DNA from: Methylobacter sp.
GTDB lineage: Bacteria > Pseudomonadota > Gammaproteobacteria > Methylococcales > Methylomonadaceae
NCBI GenBank assembly: GCA_030653985.1
Contig: JAURYJ010000042.1
Coordinates: 56,850-120,849, forward strand
Direction of reading: 5' to 3'
DNA: 64,000 nt
Shown here piece by piece: positions 33,847 through 42,450 of the stretch (the first letter of the stretch is position 1; every line of letters starts with the position of its first letter). The notes below the pieces were generated by a model that was given only the letters and a program-made list of their open reading frames with translations, searched no databases and was not told the origin of the DNA. The position numbers were made by a program, and so were the translations under genes.

Positions 33847-36828
33847 GTGGTAATTATGGTGAAGAAGAGCAGTGTGCGTAATTTAACTAAAACTTTAGCG
33901 GTTGTATCGTTACTGGCACCGGTCAGTGGACATACGTTAGGCATTGGTGAGATTACATTACATTCGGCCCTTAATCAAAAGCTGAATGCTGAGATTTCTT
34001 TAGTCTTGTCAGGCGAAAACGTGTCAGACATTAAGGTGAAATTGGCTCCACCGGAGAAATTTGATGAAGCGGGGGTGTCATGGACTTATTTTCTGTCGAA
34101 AATTAAATTTGAAACCATGACTCAGTCTAATGGTTCGGCGATTATTAAGCTGACTTCGAACGAAGCATTAAAAGAACCTTTTTTGGATTTTCTGCTCGAA
34201 GTAAGCTGGCCAAAAGGCAATCTGTATCGTGGATTTACAGTATTAGTGGATCCTCCGTCAGCTTATACCCCAGCAACCTTTCCGGTTTCAACCCGCACTG
34301 AAAGCTATGCGCAAGCATCAGTCGTTACGCCTCAAAGTCAAGCGTATGCCAATGGACAAAGCAGTGAAGGCGACTATGGTCCGACACTTTCGAATGATAC
34401 GCTTTGGAGTGTGGCTGAGCGAACCAGAGGACAGGGCGACGTTTCTGTAGAACAAATGATGATTGCGATTTATCAAGCAAATCCTCATGCATTCAATAAA
34501 GGCAATGCTCATGGATTAACGGCTGGAAAAATGCTGAAAATTCCTGAAAGAGGGATTGTTCTAAAATTATCGAGAAATCAGGCGTTAACCGAGTTCAAGC
34601 GGCAGACAACTGCGTGGAAAAAACGCTCAGCTCCTGCTTCCGGTGACACGGAAAAGGCAAAACCCGCCCTGAGCGGAGTCGAAGTATCTGTCGATAATCA
34701 GTTAACCCTGGCGGCTCCCGCTAAACAGGCGGTTGCTGATCATGCCGTTATTACCTCGGTGAATGAGTCAGAAGATTCTGGTAAGGATACCGCTGATCAT
34801 CAGTCGGAGGTAATTAAGGGTAATCATGCTGAAGGCAATGTAAGTGCAGCTGTGTCGGCAGATGGCGCGCTACAAAGCAAGATATCAGGGTTGGAAAAAC
34901 AACTGGCGATGATGCAGGAATTGATCGCGCTAAAGGATCAACAGTTCGCAGCTTTGCAGAAACAATCCCTGACAAATCCTGTTGCTCAACAGCAGGTATT
35001 GCCAGGCGAGGATACAGCAGCCAGGCTTGAGAACCAAACGATGACAACGCCTCAGCAAACGGTTGTTCAACCGACTGAGGCGCCTCAACCGGTTCCGGGT
35101 GAGATGGTGACAGCCAAACTTGCGGATCAAATAACACCTGTTTCCCAACCCGCTATTGATCAATCGGCTGAAGCGGTGAAGCCACTGGCTCAACCGGAAC
35201 CTGAAACAAGCAGTTTACTGGATACTTACTATGTAGTGGTAGGTAGTGCGGGTACGGCAATTCTGACTCTGCTAGGTTGGCTTTGGTGGCGGAAACGCAA
35301 AGTTGATGAGGAAACGAATACAGAGAGTATGTTTGCTTCAACTATCATGGTAGACGCATCTGCAGTTGATGAAAATATTTCTGTACCCATTGTCGCAACG
35401 AGTCCAGCTGTTCAGGATAATGATACGGGTATAGTGGGTGAAAGTTCTTTCTTAAGTGAATTTACACCCAGTGACTTCGACTCGTTTGATACCGATCAGG
35501 CGGAAATTGATCCGATATCCGAGGCTGACGTGTATCTTGCTTATGGTCGTTATCAGCAGGCCGAAGAATTAATACGGCAGGCAATTAAAGATCAACCGGA
35601 TCGAGATGAATGTAAATTAAAGTTGCTGGAAATTTTTTACGCTAATGAAAACAAAGCGGATTTTGAAGCTTATGCCGCTGAACTGGCGAAAATGGGTAAG
35701 CGAAATGAAGCTGAGTTTTGGGAAAAAGCGGCAGAAATGGGGCGTGAAATTTGCCCTGATTCGCCATTATTTTCATCCGGGGATGAGCTGTTCGCTATGG
35801 TTGAGGATGAAGTCGTTGACAGTACAGGCGACAGTATCACAGCGAACAATGCGCTCAATAGGGAGCGTGTAATGACTGGAGCCGTTTCTTTTATAAAGTC
35901 AGAGGATGATGCTTTTGTCAAGGAAGCGACTGAGTTGAAGAGTGATACACTTGATTTTGATTTAACTTCATCTGATGAAGTTAAAGATGACGTTATTGCT
36001 GGGACGCAACGAAATAACGAAGATATTGATTTTGATTTAAGTTCGTTTTCGTTAGATACCAACACCTCTAATGAGACGGAAAAAAATGCTATAGATCCCC
36101 GTGTTCAGATTGATGCATTGTCAACAGAACAGGTAGAGGATGTTAATTTCGATTTAAGTCCATTTTCAATAGAATTCGATGGTGCGGATCAAGGTGTTAT
36201 TGCGCCCAATACTATTACCAGTGGGTTCTTGAGGGCGACGAGTGAGAGCATTGATTTTGATTTAAGTTCATTTTCCATAGAATCAGATAATGGTGTTATA
36301 GCCCCCAATACGCAGGCAGGTAGTCTTTCGGTTGCACCCATAGAAGATTTTGATTTAAGTTCATTTTCACTGGATGCCAACGAGACAGATAAGACCGATC
36401 AAGATTTTACCGGTTCTGATGCTTTATTGTCTTCCCTCCCAGTGGCAAGTGTAGACAAATATGACGCGCATGATTTTGATTTTAGTTTCGATCATGCTGA
36501 AACAAAAGAAGTTGATAGTCTTGATTTTAGTGCCTTAGAGTCAAATGATTCGTTGAGTTTTGATGATGAACTGGATGGGGATTTTGACTTTAATTTTGAT
36601 TTGGATTTAGCCCCAGCCAGAAAGGATCAGGACTCCGGTCAGTATGAGGAGTTTGGTGTTTCTGCGCTTACCGATAGGGATGCGTTGGAAACTAAACTGG
36701 ATTTGGCAAAAGCGTATGTCGATATGGGAGATGCCGATGCAGCTAAGGATTTGGCTAGAGAGGTGCTTGATCAAGGTACGGTTGAGCAAAAAAATATAGC
36801 TCAAACATTGCTTGATGAACTGGGCTAA
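33847..36828 (+). CDS. fimV: FimV/HubP-family polar hub protein
   Basis: 993-residue inner membrane protein with a periplasmic LysM part and a cytoplasmic acidic part; homologues organise the cell pole, pili, flagella and chemotaxis. It has a signal peptide (1-32), the conserved FimV N-terminal beta domain (LHSALNQKLNAEISLVLSG), a LysM region at about 178-235 (GPTLSNDTLWSVAERTRG), a coiled coil near 345-375, and a membrane helix at about 460-478 followed by WWRKRK. A TPR-like region is at about 555-640. An acidic region then repeats FDLSSFS, and the C-terminal FimV domain covers 940-993. It sits just upstream of the flagellar operon, consistent with a polar role. Confidence 0.93.
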   Translation: MVIMVKKSSVRNLTKTLAVVSLLAPVSGHTLGIGEITLHSALNQKLNAEISLVLSGENVSDIKVKLAPPEKFDEAGVSWTYFLSKIKFETMTQSNGSAIIKLTSNEALKEPFLDFLLEVSWPKGNLYRGFTVLVDPPSAYTPATFPVSTRTESYAQASVVTPQSQAYANGQSSEGDYGPTLSNDTLWSVAERTRGQGDVSVEQMMIAIYQANPHAFNKGNAHGLTAGKMLKIPERGIVLKLSRNQALTEFKRQTTAWKKRSAPASGDTEKAKPALSGVEVSVDNQLTLAAPAKQAVADHAVITSVNESEDSGKDTADHQSEVIKGNHAEGNVSAAVSADGALQSKISGLEKQLAMMQELIALKDQQFAALQKQSLTNPVAQQQVLPGEDTAARLENQTMTTPQQTVVQPTEAPQPVPGEMVTAKLADQITPVSQPAIDQSAEAVKPLAQPEPETSSLLDTYYVVVGSAGTAILTLLGWLWWRKRKVDEETNTESMFASTIMVDASAVDENISVPIVATSPAVQDNDTGIVGESSFLSEFTPSDFDSFDTDQAEIDPISEADVYLAYGRYQQAEELIRQAIKDQPDRDECKLKLLEIFYANENKADFEAYAAELAKMGKRNEAEFWEKAAEMGREICPDSPLFSSGDELFAMVEDEVVDSTGDSITANNALNRERVMTGAVSFIKSEDDAFVKEATELKSDTLDFDLTSSDEVKDDVIAGTQRNNEDIDFDLSSFSLDTNTSNETEKNAIDPRVQIDALSTEQVEDVNFDLSPFSIEFDGADQGVIAPNTITSGFLRATSESIDFDLSSFSIESDNGVIAPNTQAGSLSVAPIEDFDLSSFSLDANETDKTDQDFTGSDALLSSLPVASVDKYDAHDFDFSFDHAETKEVDSLDFSALESNDSLSFDDELDGDFDFNFDLDLAPARKDQDSGQYEEFGVSALTDRDALETKLDLAKAYVDMGDADAAKDLAREVLDQGTVEQKNIAQTLLDELG

Positions 36829-36839
36829 AAATATTTTTT

Positions 36840-36880
36840 ATTCCCAAAAAAAAGCCCTTTAAGGGCTTTTTTTTGGGAAT
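36840..36880. terminator. Bidirectional rho-independent terminator after fimV
   Basis: A nearly complete palindrome: ATTCCCAAAAAAAAGCCC (36840-36857) and its reverse complement ending at 36880, with a TTTAA centre. It has a GC core (AAGCCC/GGGCTT) and an A/T tract on both sides. It separates fimV from the flagellar operon. Confidence 0.9.
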
Positions 36881-37085
36881 ATATTTAACAAGTCGAAATT
36901 TGTTAGGATGGGTTCTTGATGATCCGTCAAATTTAAAGGAGACAATGATAATATTTGGCCGTGTGATCGATATTCACAGCGGTAAATACGATGTAATTAA
37001 TATGTATCTTATTGTTCTTATTAATATTATTTTTTATAGTCTCTAAATTGCTTATTTACTGATTAAAAACGAAAGGGTTTTCAAC

Positions 37086-37589
37086 ATGGCTGAGCTTGAA
37101 CAAGAAGATGGAAAGGAAAAGAAATCCCCTAAAAAACTGATTATCATCATTGTCGCCGTAGTGCTTTTATTGGCAGTGAGCGGAGGTGCTGCTTATTTTT
37201 TTATGAATGGAGATTCTGCTAAAGGAGTAAAAGCTGAGCATGTTGATGTAGATGAGGTGGCGGTTCCAGCAGAAAAGCTTTATTTTGAAATGAGTAAGCC
37301 CATTGTTGTTGACTTCCCCAAGGGATCAACAGCTAAACATGGGCGAATTACGCTATCTATGTTGGTTGAAGGCGCTGAAACTGTGGAGTTTTTAACAAAA
37401 AATGAACCCATGATACGTAATAATCTGTTGATGATGATGAGTGCGCAGGAAAGCCGTATATTAAATACTCGTGAAGGCAAAGACATGTTACGTAAACTCA
37501 TGCTAGATGCGGTGACTGCCGTTTTAGTAAAAATGTCAGGAAAGGGTAAGGTTAATGAAATATTCTTTACTTCATTTGTAATGCAATAA
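37086..37589 (+). CDS. fliL: Flagellar basal body protein FliL
   Basis: 167-residue single-pass inner membrane protein that surrounds stator units. It has a cytoplasmic Lys-rich N terminus, a membrane helix at about residues 19-41 (LIIIIVAVVLLLAVSGGAAYFF), and a periplasmic stomatin-like domain ending KVNEIFFTSFVMQ, the usual FliL tail. It is the first gene of the flagellar operon and is followed one base later by fliM. GAAAGG lies upstream of the ATG. The 250-base gap before it should hold the operon promoter, which I could not assign. Confidence 0.93.
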   Translation: MAELEQEDGKEKKSPKKLIIIIVAVVLLLAVSGGAAYFFMNGDSAKGVKAEHVDVDEVAVPAEKLYFEMSKPIVVDFPKGSTAKHGRITLSMLVEGAETVEFLTKNEPMIRNNLLMMMSAQESRILNTREGKDMLRKLMLDAVTAVLVKMSGKGKVNEIFFTSFVMQ

Positions 37590-37590
37590 T

Positions 37591-38586
37591 ATGAGTGATT
37601 TACTCTCGCAGGCAGAAATCGATGCGCTGCTGAATGGTGTAAGCGACGGAGATATTGATTCGGAAGATGAGTCCGATTTTTATGCTGAAGCGGATGCCGA
37701 AGAATTTTATGAAAAAGGTGTCGTCAGAGATTATGACTTTGCCAGTCAGGAAAGAATTGTTCGTGGGCGTATGCCGACCCTGGAAATGGTTAACGAACGA
37801 TTTGCCCGATTTATCCGTATTTCGTTGTTCAATTTCCTGCGTCGTTCGGCAGAAATTTTTATATCGGGCATTCAGGTTCAAAAGTTTTCTGAATATATAC
37901 AAGGATTGTTGGTTCCGACTAATTTAACCATTGTTCGATTTAACCCCTTGCGCGGCAAAGCCTTGATAGTCATCGATCCGCGACTGGTTTTTACCGTGGT
38001 GGACAACTTTTTCGGTGGTGCAGGGCAATTTTATAATCAGACCGAAGGCAGGGAATTTACACCGACTGAAATGCGGGTGGTCAGGATCATCATTGATATG
38101 ATTTTCAAGGATTTGAAGGAAGCCTGGAAGCCGGTTATGGATCTCGACTTTGAATATGTGGGTGCAGAAATCAATCCACGGTTTGCCAATATTATTGGTC
38201 CTGGGGAAATTATTGTGATCTCAACCATTCATGTTGAGTTGGAAGGTGGGGGCGGTGATATCAACATTGCGATGCCCTATGCGATGCTTGAGCCAATCCG
38301 CGAGTTACTGGATGCTATCAGTAGTGACAGTGGTGAGGTTGATGGCAGCTGGCAGGCCTCATTGCGTGGCGAAGTGCTGAGAGCGGAAGTGAGCGTGAAC
38401 AGTCTTTTGGTGGAAAAAAACATGAGTATAAGAGACGTTATGCGGTTAAAAAAAGGTGATGTCATACCTATTGATATGCCGGATACGGTGATCCTTAAAG
38501 CGGAAGGCATTCCGGTGTTTGAAGGTAAGGTCGGCATATCGGATGGCAATTATGCCATCCAGATTATTGATAAGGTAAGGTCTTGA
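37591..38586 (+). CDS. fliM: Flagellar motor switch protein FliM
   Basis: 331-residue C-ring protein that binds CheY-P and controls rotation sense. The N-terminal CheY-binding peptide LLSQAEIDALLNGV is present. The middle CheC-like domain follows (YDFASQERIVRGRMPTLEMVNERFAR). The C-terminal SpoA domain (VLRAEVSVNSLLVEKNMSIRDVMRLKKGDVIPI) contacts FliN. It is full length. Presence of the CheY peptide implies that chemotaxis genes exist elsewhere. Confidence 0.96.
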   Translation: MSDLLSQAEIDALLNGVSDGDIDSEDESDFYAEADAEEFYEKGVVRDYDFASQERIVRGRMPTLEMVNERFARFIRISLFNFLRRSAEIFISGIQVQKFSEYIQGLLVPTNLTIVRFNPLRGKALIVIDPRLVFTVVDNFFGGAGQFYNQTEGREFTPTEMRVVRIIIDMIFKDLKEAWKPVMDLDFEYVGAEINPRFANIIGPGEIIVISTIHVELEGGGGDINIAMPYAMLEPIRELLDAISSDSGEVDGSWQASLRGEVLRAEVSVNSLLVEKNMSIRDVMRLKKGDVIPIDMPDTVILKAEGIPVFEGKVGISDGNYAIQIIDKVRS

Positions 38587-38641
38587 ATCAACCTTGATGC
38601 GCTGTAGAGTTCGATTATGACAATAGTAGGTTGGGAATAAG

Positions 38642-39022
38642 ATGAGTGAAAATCCAAATACGCCTGAGAGTGCTGAAACGATGAGTGATTTTGAGACCGC
38701 TGCATTTGATGAGTTGAATGATCCGTTTGAAGATAAAAAATCGTCTTCAGGACCAGGTGATGAAGTTAATCTAGATGTTATTTTGGATGTCCCCGTGACT
38801 ATTTCAATGGAAATTGGGCGGACACAGATTAATATCAGAAATTTATTGCAGTTAAATCAGGGCTCGGTTGTTGAGTTGGAGCGTTTTGCCGGTGAGCCGC
38901 TTGATGTGTTGGTAAACGGTACGCTGATTGCGCATGGTGAAGTGGTAGTGATCAATGATAAATTCGGCATTCGCTTAACCGATGTCATTAGTCCGTCGGA
39001 ACGTGTTAAAAGATTAGCCTGA
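38642..39022 (+). CDS. fliN: Flagellar motor switch protein FliN
   Basis: 126-residue C-ring subunit. An acidic, variable N terminus (1-45) precedes the SpoA domain: VILDVPVTISMEIGRTQINIRNLL, LNQGSVVELERFAGEPLDVLVNG and FGIRLTDVISPSERVKRL. Its stop overlaps the fliO start (TGATG). Confidence 0.96.
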   Translation: MSENPNTPESAETMSDFETAAFDELNDPFEDKKSSSGPGDEVNLDVILDVPVTISMEIGRTQINIRNLLQLNQGSVVELERFAGEPLDVLVNGTLIAHGEVVVINDKFGIRLTDVISPSERVKRLA

Positions 39023-39465
39023 TGATGGGAAAAAAAACGGTCACCTGGTTGTTGTTTTGGTGGTTTCCTGCTTGCTTTTCGGCATCGGGTGCTGATGCTT
39101 CAAAACAGGCGGTCAGGACGGTTTCTTTCGGCGATACGCTTAATTGGGGAGTTGGGCTGCTGATAGTCTTAGCTATTTTTTTTCTCTGTGTTTGGGGAAT
39201 GCGTAAGTTAAGCGGAATCACCCTCAATAACACCGAAAAAATGCGTGTGGTCGGCGGTCTGTCTTTGGGTATGCGGGAAAAGGTCATTTTACTTCAGGTT
39301 GGAAAAAAGCAGCTTATATTGGGTGTGACACCGGGACGTATCGAGGCATTGCATGTGCTGGAGGGCGACGATTGCTTGAACAGCGAGCCGTCGCCGTCTA
39401 TGGCTAGGGACGGCGGATTCGCGCAAAAATTGATGCAAGTGATGAAGGGACGATCCGATGATTAA
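39022..39465 (+). CDS. fliO: Flagellar export protein FliO
   Basis: 147-residue membrane protein that helps FliP assemble. It has an N-terminal signal or anchor ([18 protein letters not shown]), a membrane helix at about 40-60 ([20 protein letters not shown]), and a FliO domain ([29 protein letters not shown]). Either of two consecutive ATGs could start it. It overlaps fliN by one base and fliP by eight. Confidence 0.92.
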   Translation: MMGKKTVTWLLFWWFPACFSASGADASKQAVRTVSFGDTLNWGVGLLIVLAIFFLCVWGMRKLSGITLNNTEKMRVVGGLSLGMREKVILLQVGKKQLILGVTPGRIEALHVLEGDDCLNSEPSPSMARDGGFAQKLMQVMKGRSDD

Positions 39466-40231
39466 AAGCGTTTTATTTCGCTCGGTGGCGTTTCGATTGC
39501 TGATGATAGGTTTCGCTTTTTTGTTGATCGAAACACCGGTTTATGCCGCAGCGGGAATTGAAGCCGTCACCGTCACTACGGGTAAGCAAGGCGCTCAGAC
39601 TTATACGGTAACGATCCAGATTCTGGCGTTAATGACCTTGTTGACCGTGTTGCCTGCGTTGTTGCTGACCATGACTTCTTTCACCCGGATCATGATTGTC
39701 CTCAGTTTGCTACGAACGGCTTTAGGTACCGGGCAGGCACCGAGTAATCAGGTGTTATTAGGCTTATCATTGTTTTTGACTATTTTCATTATGATGCCGG
39801 TTTTTGACAAGGTGAATAGTGAAGCCGTCCAGCCTTATCTGGAAGAGAAAATCGACGTGACTGTCGCCATTGAAAAGGCTTCAGAGCCATTCAGGCAATT
39901 TATGTTAAAGCAGACCAGGGAGGCTGACCTCGAATTATTTATCCGAATTTCAGGCAATGCGGAGTTGGAATCAGCCGAAAACGTACCCTTTTCGTTATTG
40001 CTGCCGGCCTTTGTGACCAGTGAACTGAAAACGGCATTTCAAATAGGCTTTTTAATTTTTTTGCCGTTTTTGATTATTGACTTGGTGGTGGCCAGCGTAC
40101 TGATGTCGATGGGTATGATGATGTTGTCACCGATGATTATTTCTCTGCCCTTTAAAATAATGCTATTTGTTATGGCCGATGGCTGGTCGTTGATTATGGA
40201 AATGTTAGCCGCGAGTTTTTATGTTGCGTAG
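39458..40231 (+). CDS. fliP: Flagellar export gate protein FliP
   Basis: 257-residue export-gate subunit with a cleavable signal peptide (ends ETPVYAAAG) and four membrane segments. Family signatures are [31 protein letters not shown] and the [24 protein letters not shown] block near the C terminus. A 33-base gap containing a palindrome separates it from fliQ. Confidence 0.96.
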   Translation: MIKSVLFRSVAFRLLMIGFAFLLIETPVYAAAGIEAVTVTTGKQGAQTYTVTIQILALMTLLTVLPALLLTMTSFTRIMIVLSLLRTALGTGQAPSNQVLLGLSLFLTIFIMMPVFDKVNSEAVQPYLEEKIDVTVAIEKASEPFRQFMLKQTREADLELFIRISGNAELESAENVPFSLLLPAFVTSELKTAFQIGFLIFLPFLIIDLVVASVLMSMGMMMLSPMIISLPFKIMLFVMADGWSLIMEMLAASFYVA

Positions 40232-40251
40232 GGGCGACCGGCGGGTCGCCC
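40232..40251. repeat. Short palindrome inside the flagellar operon, GGGCGACCGG family, copy 3
   Basis: GGGCGACCGGCGGGTCGCCC lies directly after the fliP stop and 13 bases before the fliQ ATG. It could form a stable hairpin in the operon mRNA, tuning fliQ translation or mRNA decay. Related sequences are at 1241 and about 31891. Confidence 0.65.
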
Positions 40252-40264
40252 GGGCGAGTAGATC

Positions 40265-40534
40265 ATGACGCCGGAAACCATTTCTATGATTGCGCAGGAT
40301 GCGATGATTGTCGCCATTAAACTGACTGCTCCAGTATTATTGCCATCATTGGCTGTCGGTCTGATTATCGCGATGTTTCAGGCGGCTACACAGATTAATG
40401 AGGCCACCTTGACATTTATTCCCAAGTTAATCGTTATAGGGGTTGTTTTGATGGTGATGGGGCCGGGGATGCTGCAACTGTTCCTTGATTATTTTCAGGG
40501 TTTGATCAGGGATATTCCACAATTAATTGGTTGA
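40265..40534 (+). CDS. fliQ: Flagellar export gate protein FliQ
   Basis: 89-residue protein with two membrane helices (about 16-38 and 52-75). It shows the signature LPSLAVGLIIAMFQAATQINEATLTFIPK. It is part of the FliPQR export gate. Confidence 0.95.
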   Translation: MTPETISMIAQDAMIVAIKLTAPVLLPSLAVGLIIAMFQAATQINEATLTFIPKLIVIGVVLMVMGPGMLQLFLDYFQGLIRDIPQLIG

Positions 40535-40537
40535 ACG

Positions 40538-41311
40538 TTGAACTTTACCGAAGAGCAGCTCCTCGACCAGGTGGCATTATTTATATGGCCGTTAATGCGC
40601 ATTAGTGCGATGTTTGTATCGGTGCCGTTGTTTAGCATTCAAGCCGTTCCGGCCCGAGTCAGACTGATTCTTGCGGTAGTAATCACGCTGGTTATCATGC
40701 CTTTACTCCCCCCTTTGCCTGCTGTCGAAATGTTTAGCTACGCTGGATTTATGATGGCTATTACTCAGACGATGATCGGTTTGACCAGTGGTTTTATCGT
40801 GCAGTTGGTTTTTGCCGCCGTCGTTTTTGCGGGGCAAGCTATTGCTTTAAGCATGGGCTTGGGTTTTTCAATGATGGTAGATCCGCAAAGTGGGCAGCAG
40901 GTGCCGGTGATTGGACAGCTCTATACGGTTATCGCTACCTTAGCTTTTATTAGTTTGAATGGTCATTTGTTGTTGATACAAATGGTGCTGGATAGCTTTA
41001 AAACCTTGCCTATTGGTATAGACGGTATAGACAAGGCCGGTATCTGGTCAATTATCGTCTGGAGTGGGCGGTTGTTTGCAGGCGGCTTATTACTGGCTAT
41101 GCCGGTCATGGCCAGTTTGTTGTTGGTCAATGTCATTTTTGGCGTAGCCGCCAGAGCGGCGCCGCAATTGCAGATTTTTTCGGTGGGGTTTCCGGTAACC
41201 TTGATGCTGGGAATGCTGCTGGTTTGGAAAACTTTACCCGATGTGCTGGCTCAATTTTCCGGAATGTTGACGGATGCTTACGATTTGATCGGCCAATTAT
41301 TGCACTTGTAA
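40538..41311 (+). CDS. fliR: Flagellar export gate protein FliR
   Basis: 257-residue integral membrane export-gate subunit with six to seven hydrophobic segments. FliR signatures are FVSVPLFSIQAVPARVRLILA and IALSMGLGFSMMVDPQSGQQVPVIGQ. It starts with TTG at 40538, three bases after the fliQ stop; no ATG is available near the family start. Confidence 0.94.
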   Translation: MNFTEEQLLDQVALFIWPLMRISAMFVSVPLFSIQAVPARVRLILAVVITLVIMPLLPPLPAVEMFSYAGFMMAITQTMIGLTSGFIVQLVFAAVVFAGQAIALSMGLGFSMMVDPQSGQQVPVIGQLYTVIATLAFISLNGHLLLIQMVLDSFKTLPIGIDGIDKAGIWSIIVWSGRLFAGGLLLAMPVMASLLLVNVIFGVAARAAPQLQIFSVGFPVTLMLGMLLVWKTLPDVLAQFSGMLTDAYDLIGQLLHL

Positions 41312-41319
41312 ATTAAATT

Positions 41320-42444
41320 ATGGCAGATAAAGACGACAAAACCGAAGAGCCCACCGGTAAGCGGCTGGCAGACTCCAGAAAGAAAGGTCAGATTGCCAGG
41401 TCCAGGGAGCTCAATACCGTTGTGATGCTAATAGCAAGCGCCGTGATGTTTCTTATCCAGGGAGGAAAAATCGGCAAGGGTTTGATAGCGGGAATGCAGG
41501 CTCAGTTTCAGTTAAGTCGCGAAGTTATTTTCGATCCCGTTAGCCCGATAGTCTTTTTTAAACAGGCGATGATTGACGGTCTCCTGCTGCTGGCGCCGTT
41601 TTTTGCACTGATGGTCTTTGTCGCCATTATTACCCCGATATCGATGGGCGGCTGGGTGTTCAGTTGGGAGGCTATAGCCTTTAAACCGTCAAAAATGAAT
41701 CCCATTACCGGGATTGGCAGAATGTTTGCGATAAAAGGCTTGGTTGAGCTATTCAAAGCCATGTTAAAAATTTTATTGGTTTTCGCTGTAGCGGTGGCTT
41801 TGTACAAAAGCTTTATCGGTGAATTACTGGGATTGGGGGCTGAGCCGCTAGATCAGTCAGTCAGTCATGCGCTGAATATTATTGGTATGTGCTTTTTGGT
41901 GCTTAGCGCTTCATTGATTTTAATTGCGATGATTGATGTGCCTTATCAGCTGTGGGAGCACACCAAAAATCTGAAAATGTCCAAGCAGGAAATCAAGGAT
42001 GAAAATAAAGAATCCGAAGGAAGTCCAGAAACCAAGGGTCGGCAGCGCAGGGTACAAATGGAAATGTCGCAAAGACGGATGATGACGGAAGTGCCAAACG
42101 CCGATGTTATTGTGACCAATCCCAATCATTATGCGGTGGCCTTAAAATATGATCAAAACTCAAATAGCGCGCCAAAGTTGGTTGCTAAGGGCGTCGATTT
42201 GATCGCCGCCCACATCCGTAATACAGCGATTGGCGCTGACGTGCCGCTGGTGGCGTCTCCGCCGTTAGCCAGGGCGTTGTATTATTCAACCGAGATAGAT
42301 AGCGAGATACCGGAGGGGCTTTATTTGGCCGTCGCTCAGATTCTTGCTTATGTCTATCAGTTAAAAGCTGCTCAGAAAAATGATTGGAGAGTGCCATTGC
42401 CACCGGCAGATATTAACGTGCCTGACGAATTTAAACGAGATTAA
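41320..42444 (+). CDS. flhB: Flagellar export switch protein FlhB (variant NPNH site)
   Basis: 374-residue membrane protein that switches export from rod/hook to filament substrates by self-cleavage. The N terminus DDKTEEPTGKRLADSRKKGQIARSREL and four membrane helices are typical. The cytoplasmic domain has the autocleavage site as N267-P268-N269-H270 instead of the usual NPTH, followed by YAVALKYD. The cleaving Asn-Pro and the His are kept. The DNA reads AAT CCC AAT CAT, so it is a real codon change. Confidence 0.95.
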   Translation: MADKDDKTEEPTGKRLADSRKKGQIARSRELNTVVMLIASAVMFLIQGGKIGKGLIAGMQAQFQLSREVIFDPVSPIVFFKQAMIDGLLLLAPFFALMVFVAIITPISMGGWVFSWEAIAFKPSKMNPITGIGRMFAIKGLVELFKAMLKILLVFAVAVALYKSFIGELLGLGAEPLDQSVSHALNIIGMCFLVLSASLILIAMIDVPYQLWEHTKNLKMSKQEIKDENKESEGSPETKGRQRRVQMEMSQRRMMTEVPNADVIVTNPNHYAVALKYDQNSNSAPKLVAKGVDLIAAHIRNTAIGADVPLVASPPLARALYYSTEIDSEIPEGLYLAVAQILAYVYQLKAAQKNDWRVPLPPADINVPDEFKRD

Positions 42445-42450
42445 CCGGGT

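Noticed and set aside
34814..35137. 107-aa reverse ORF within fimV
   Set aside because: It is antisense to a continuous fimV frame in a low-complexity linker.
36890..37085. Sigma-54 or sigma-28 promoter upstream of fliL
   Set aside because: No GG-N10-GC or TAAA-N15-GCCGATAA pattern was convincing, although a promoter must exist here.
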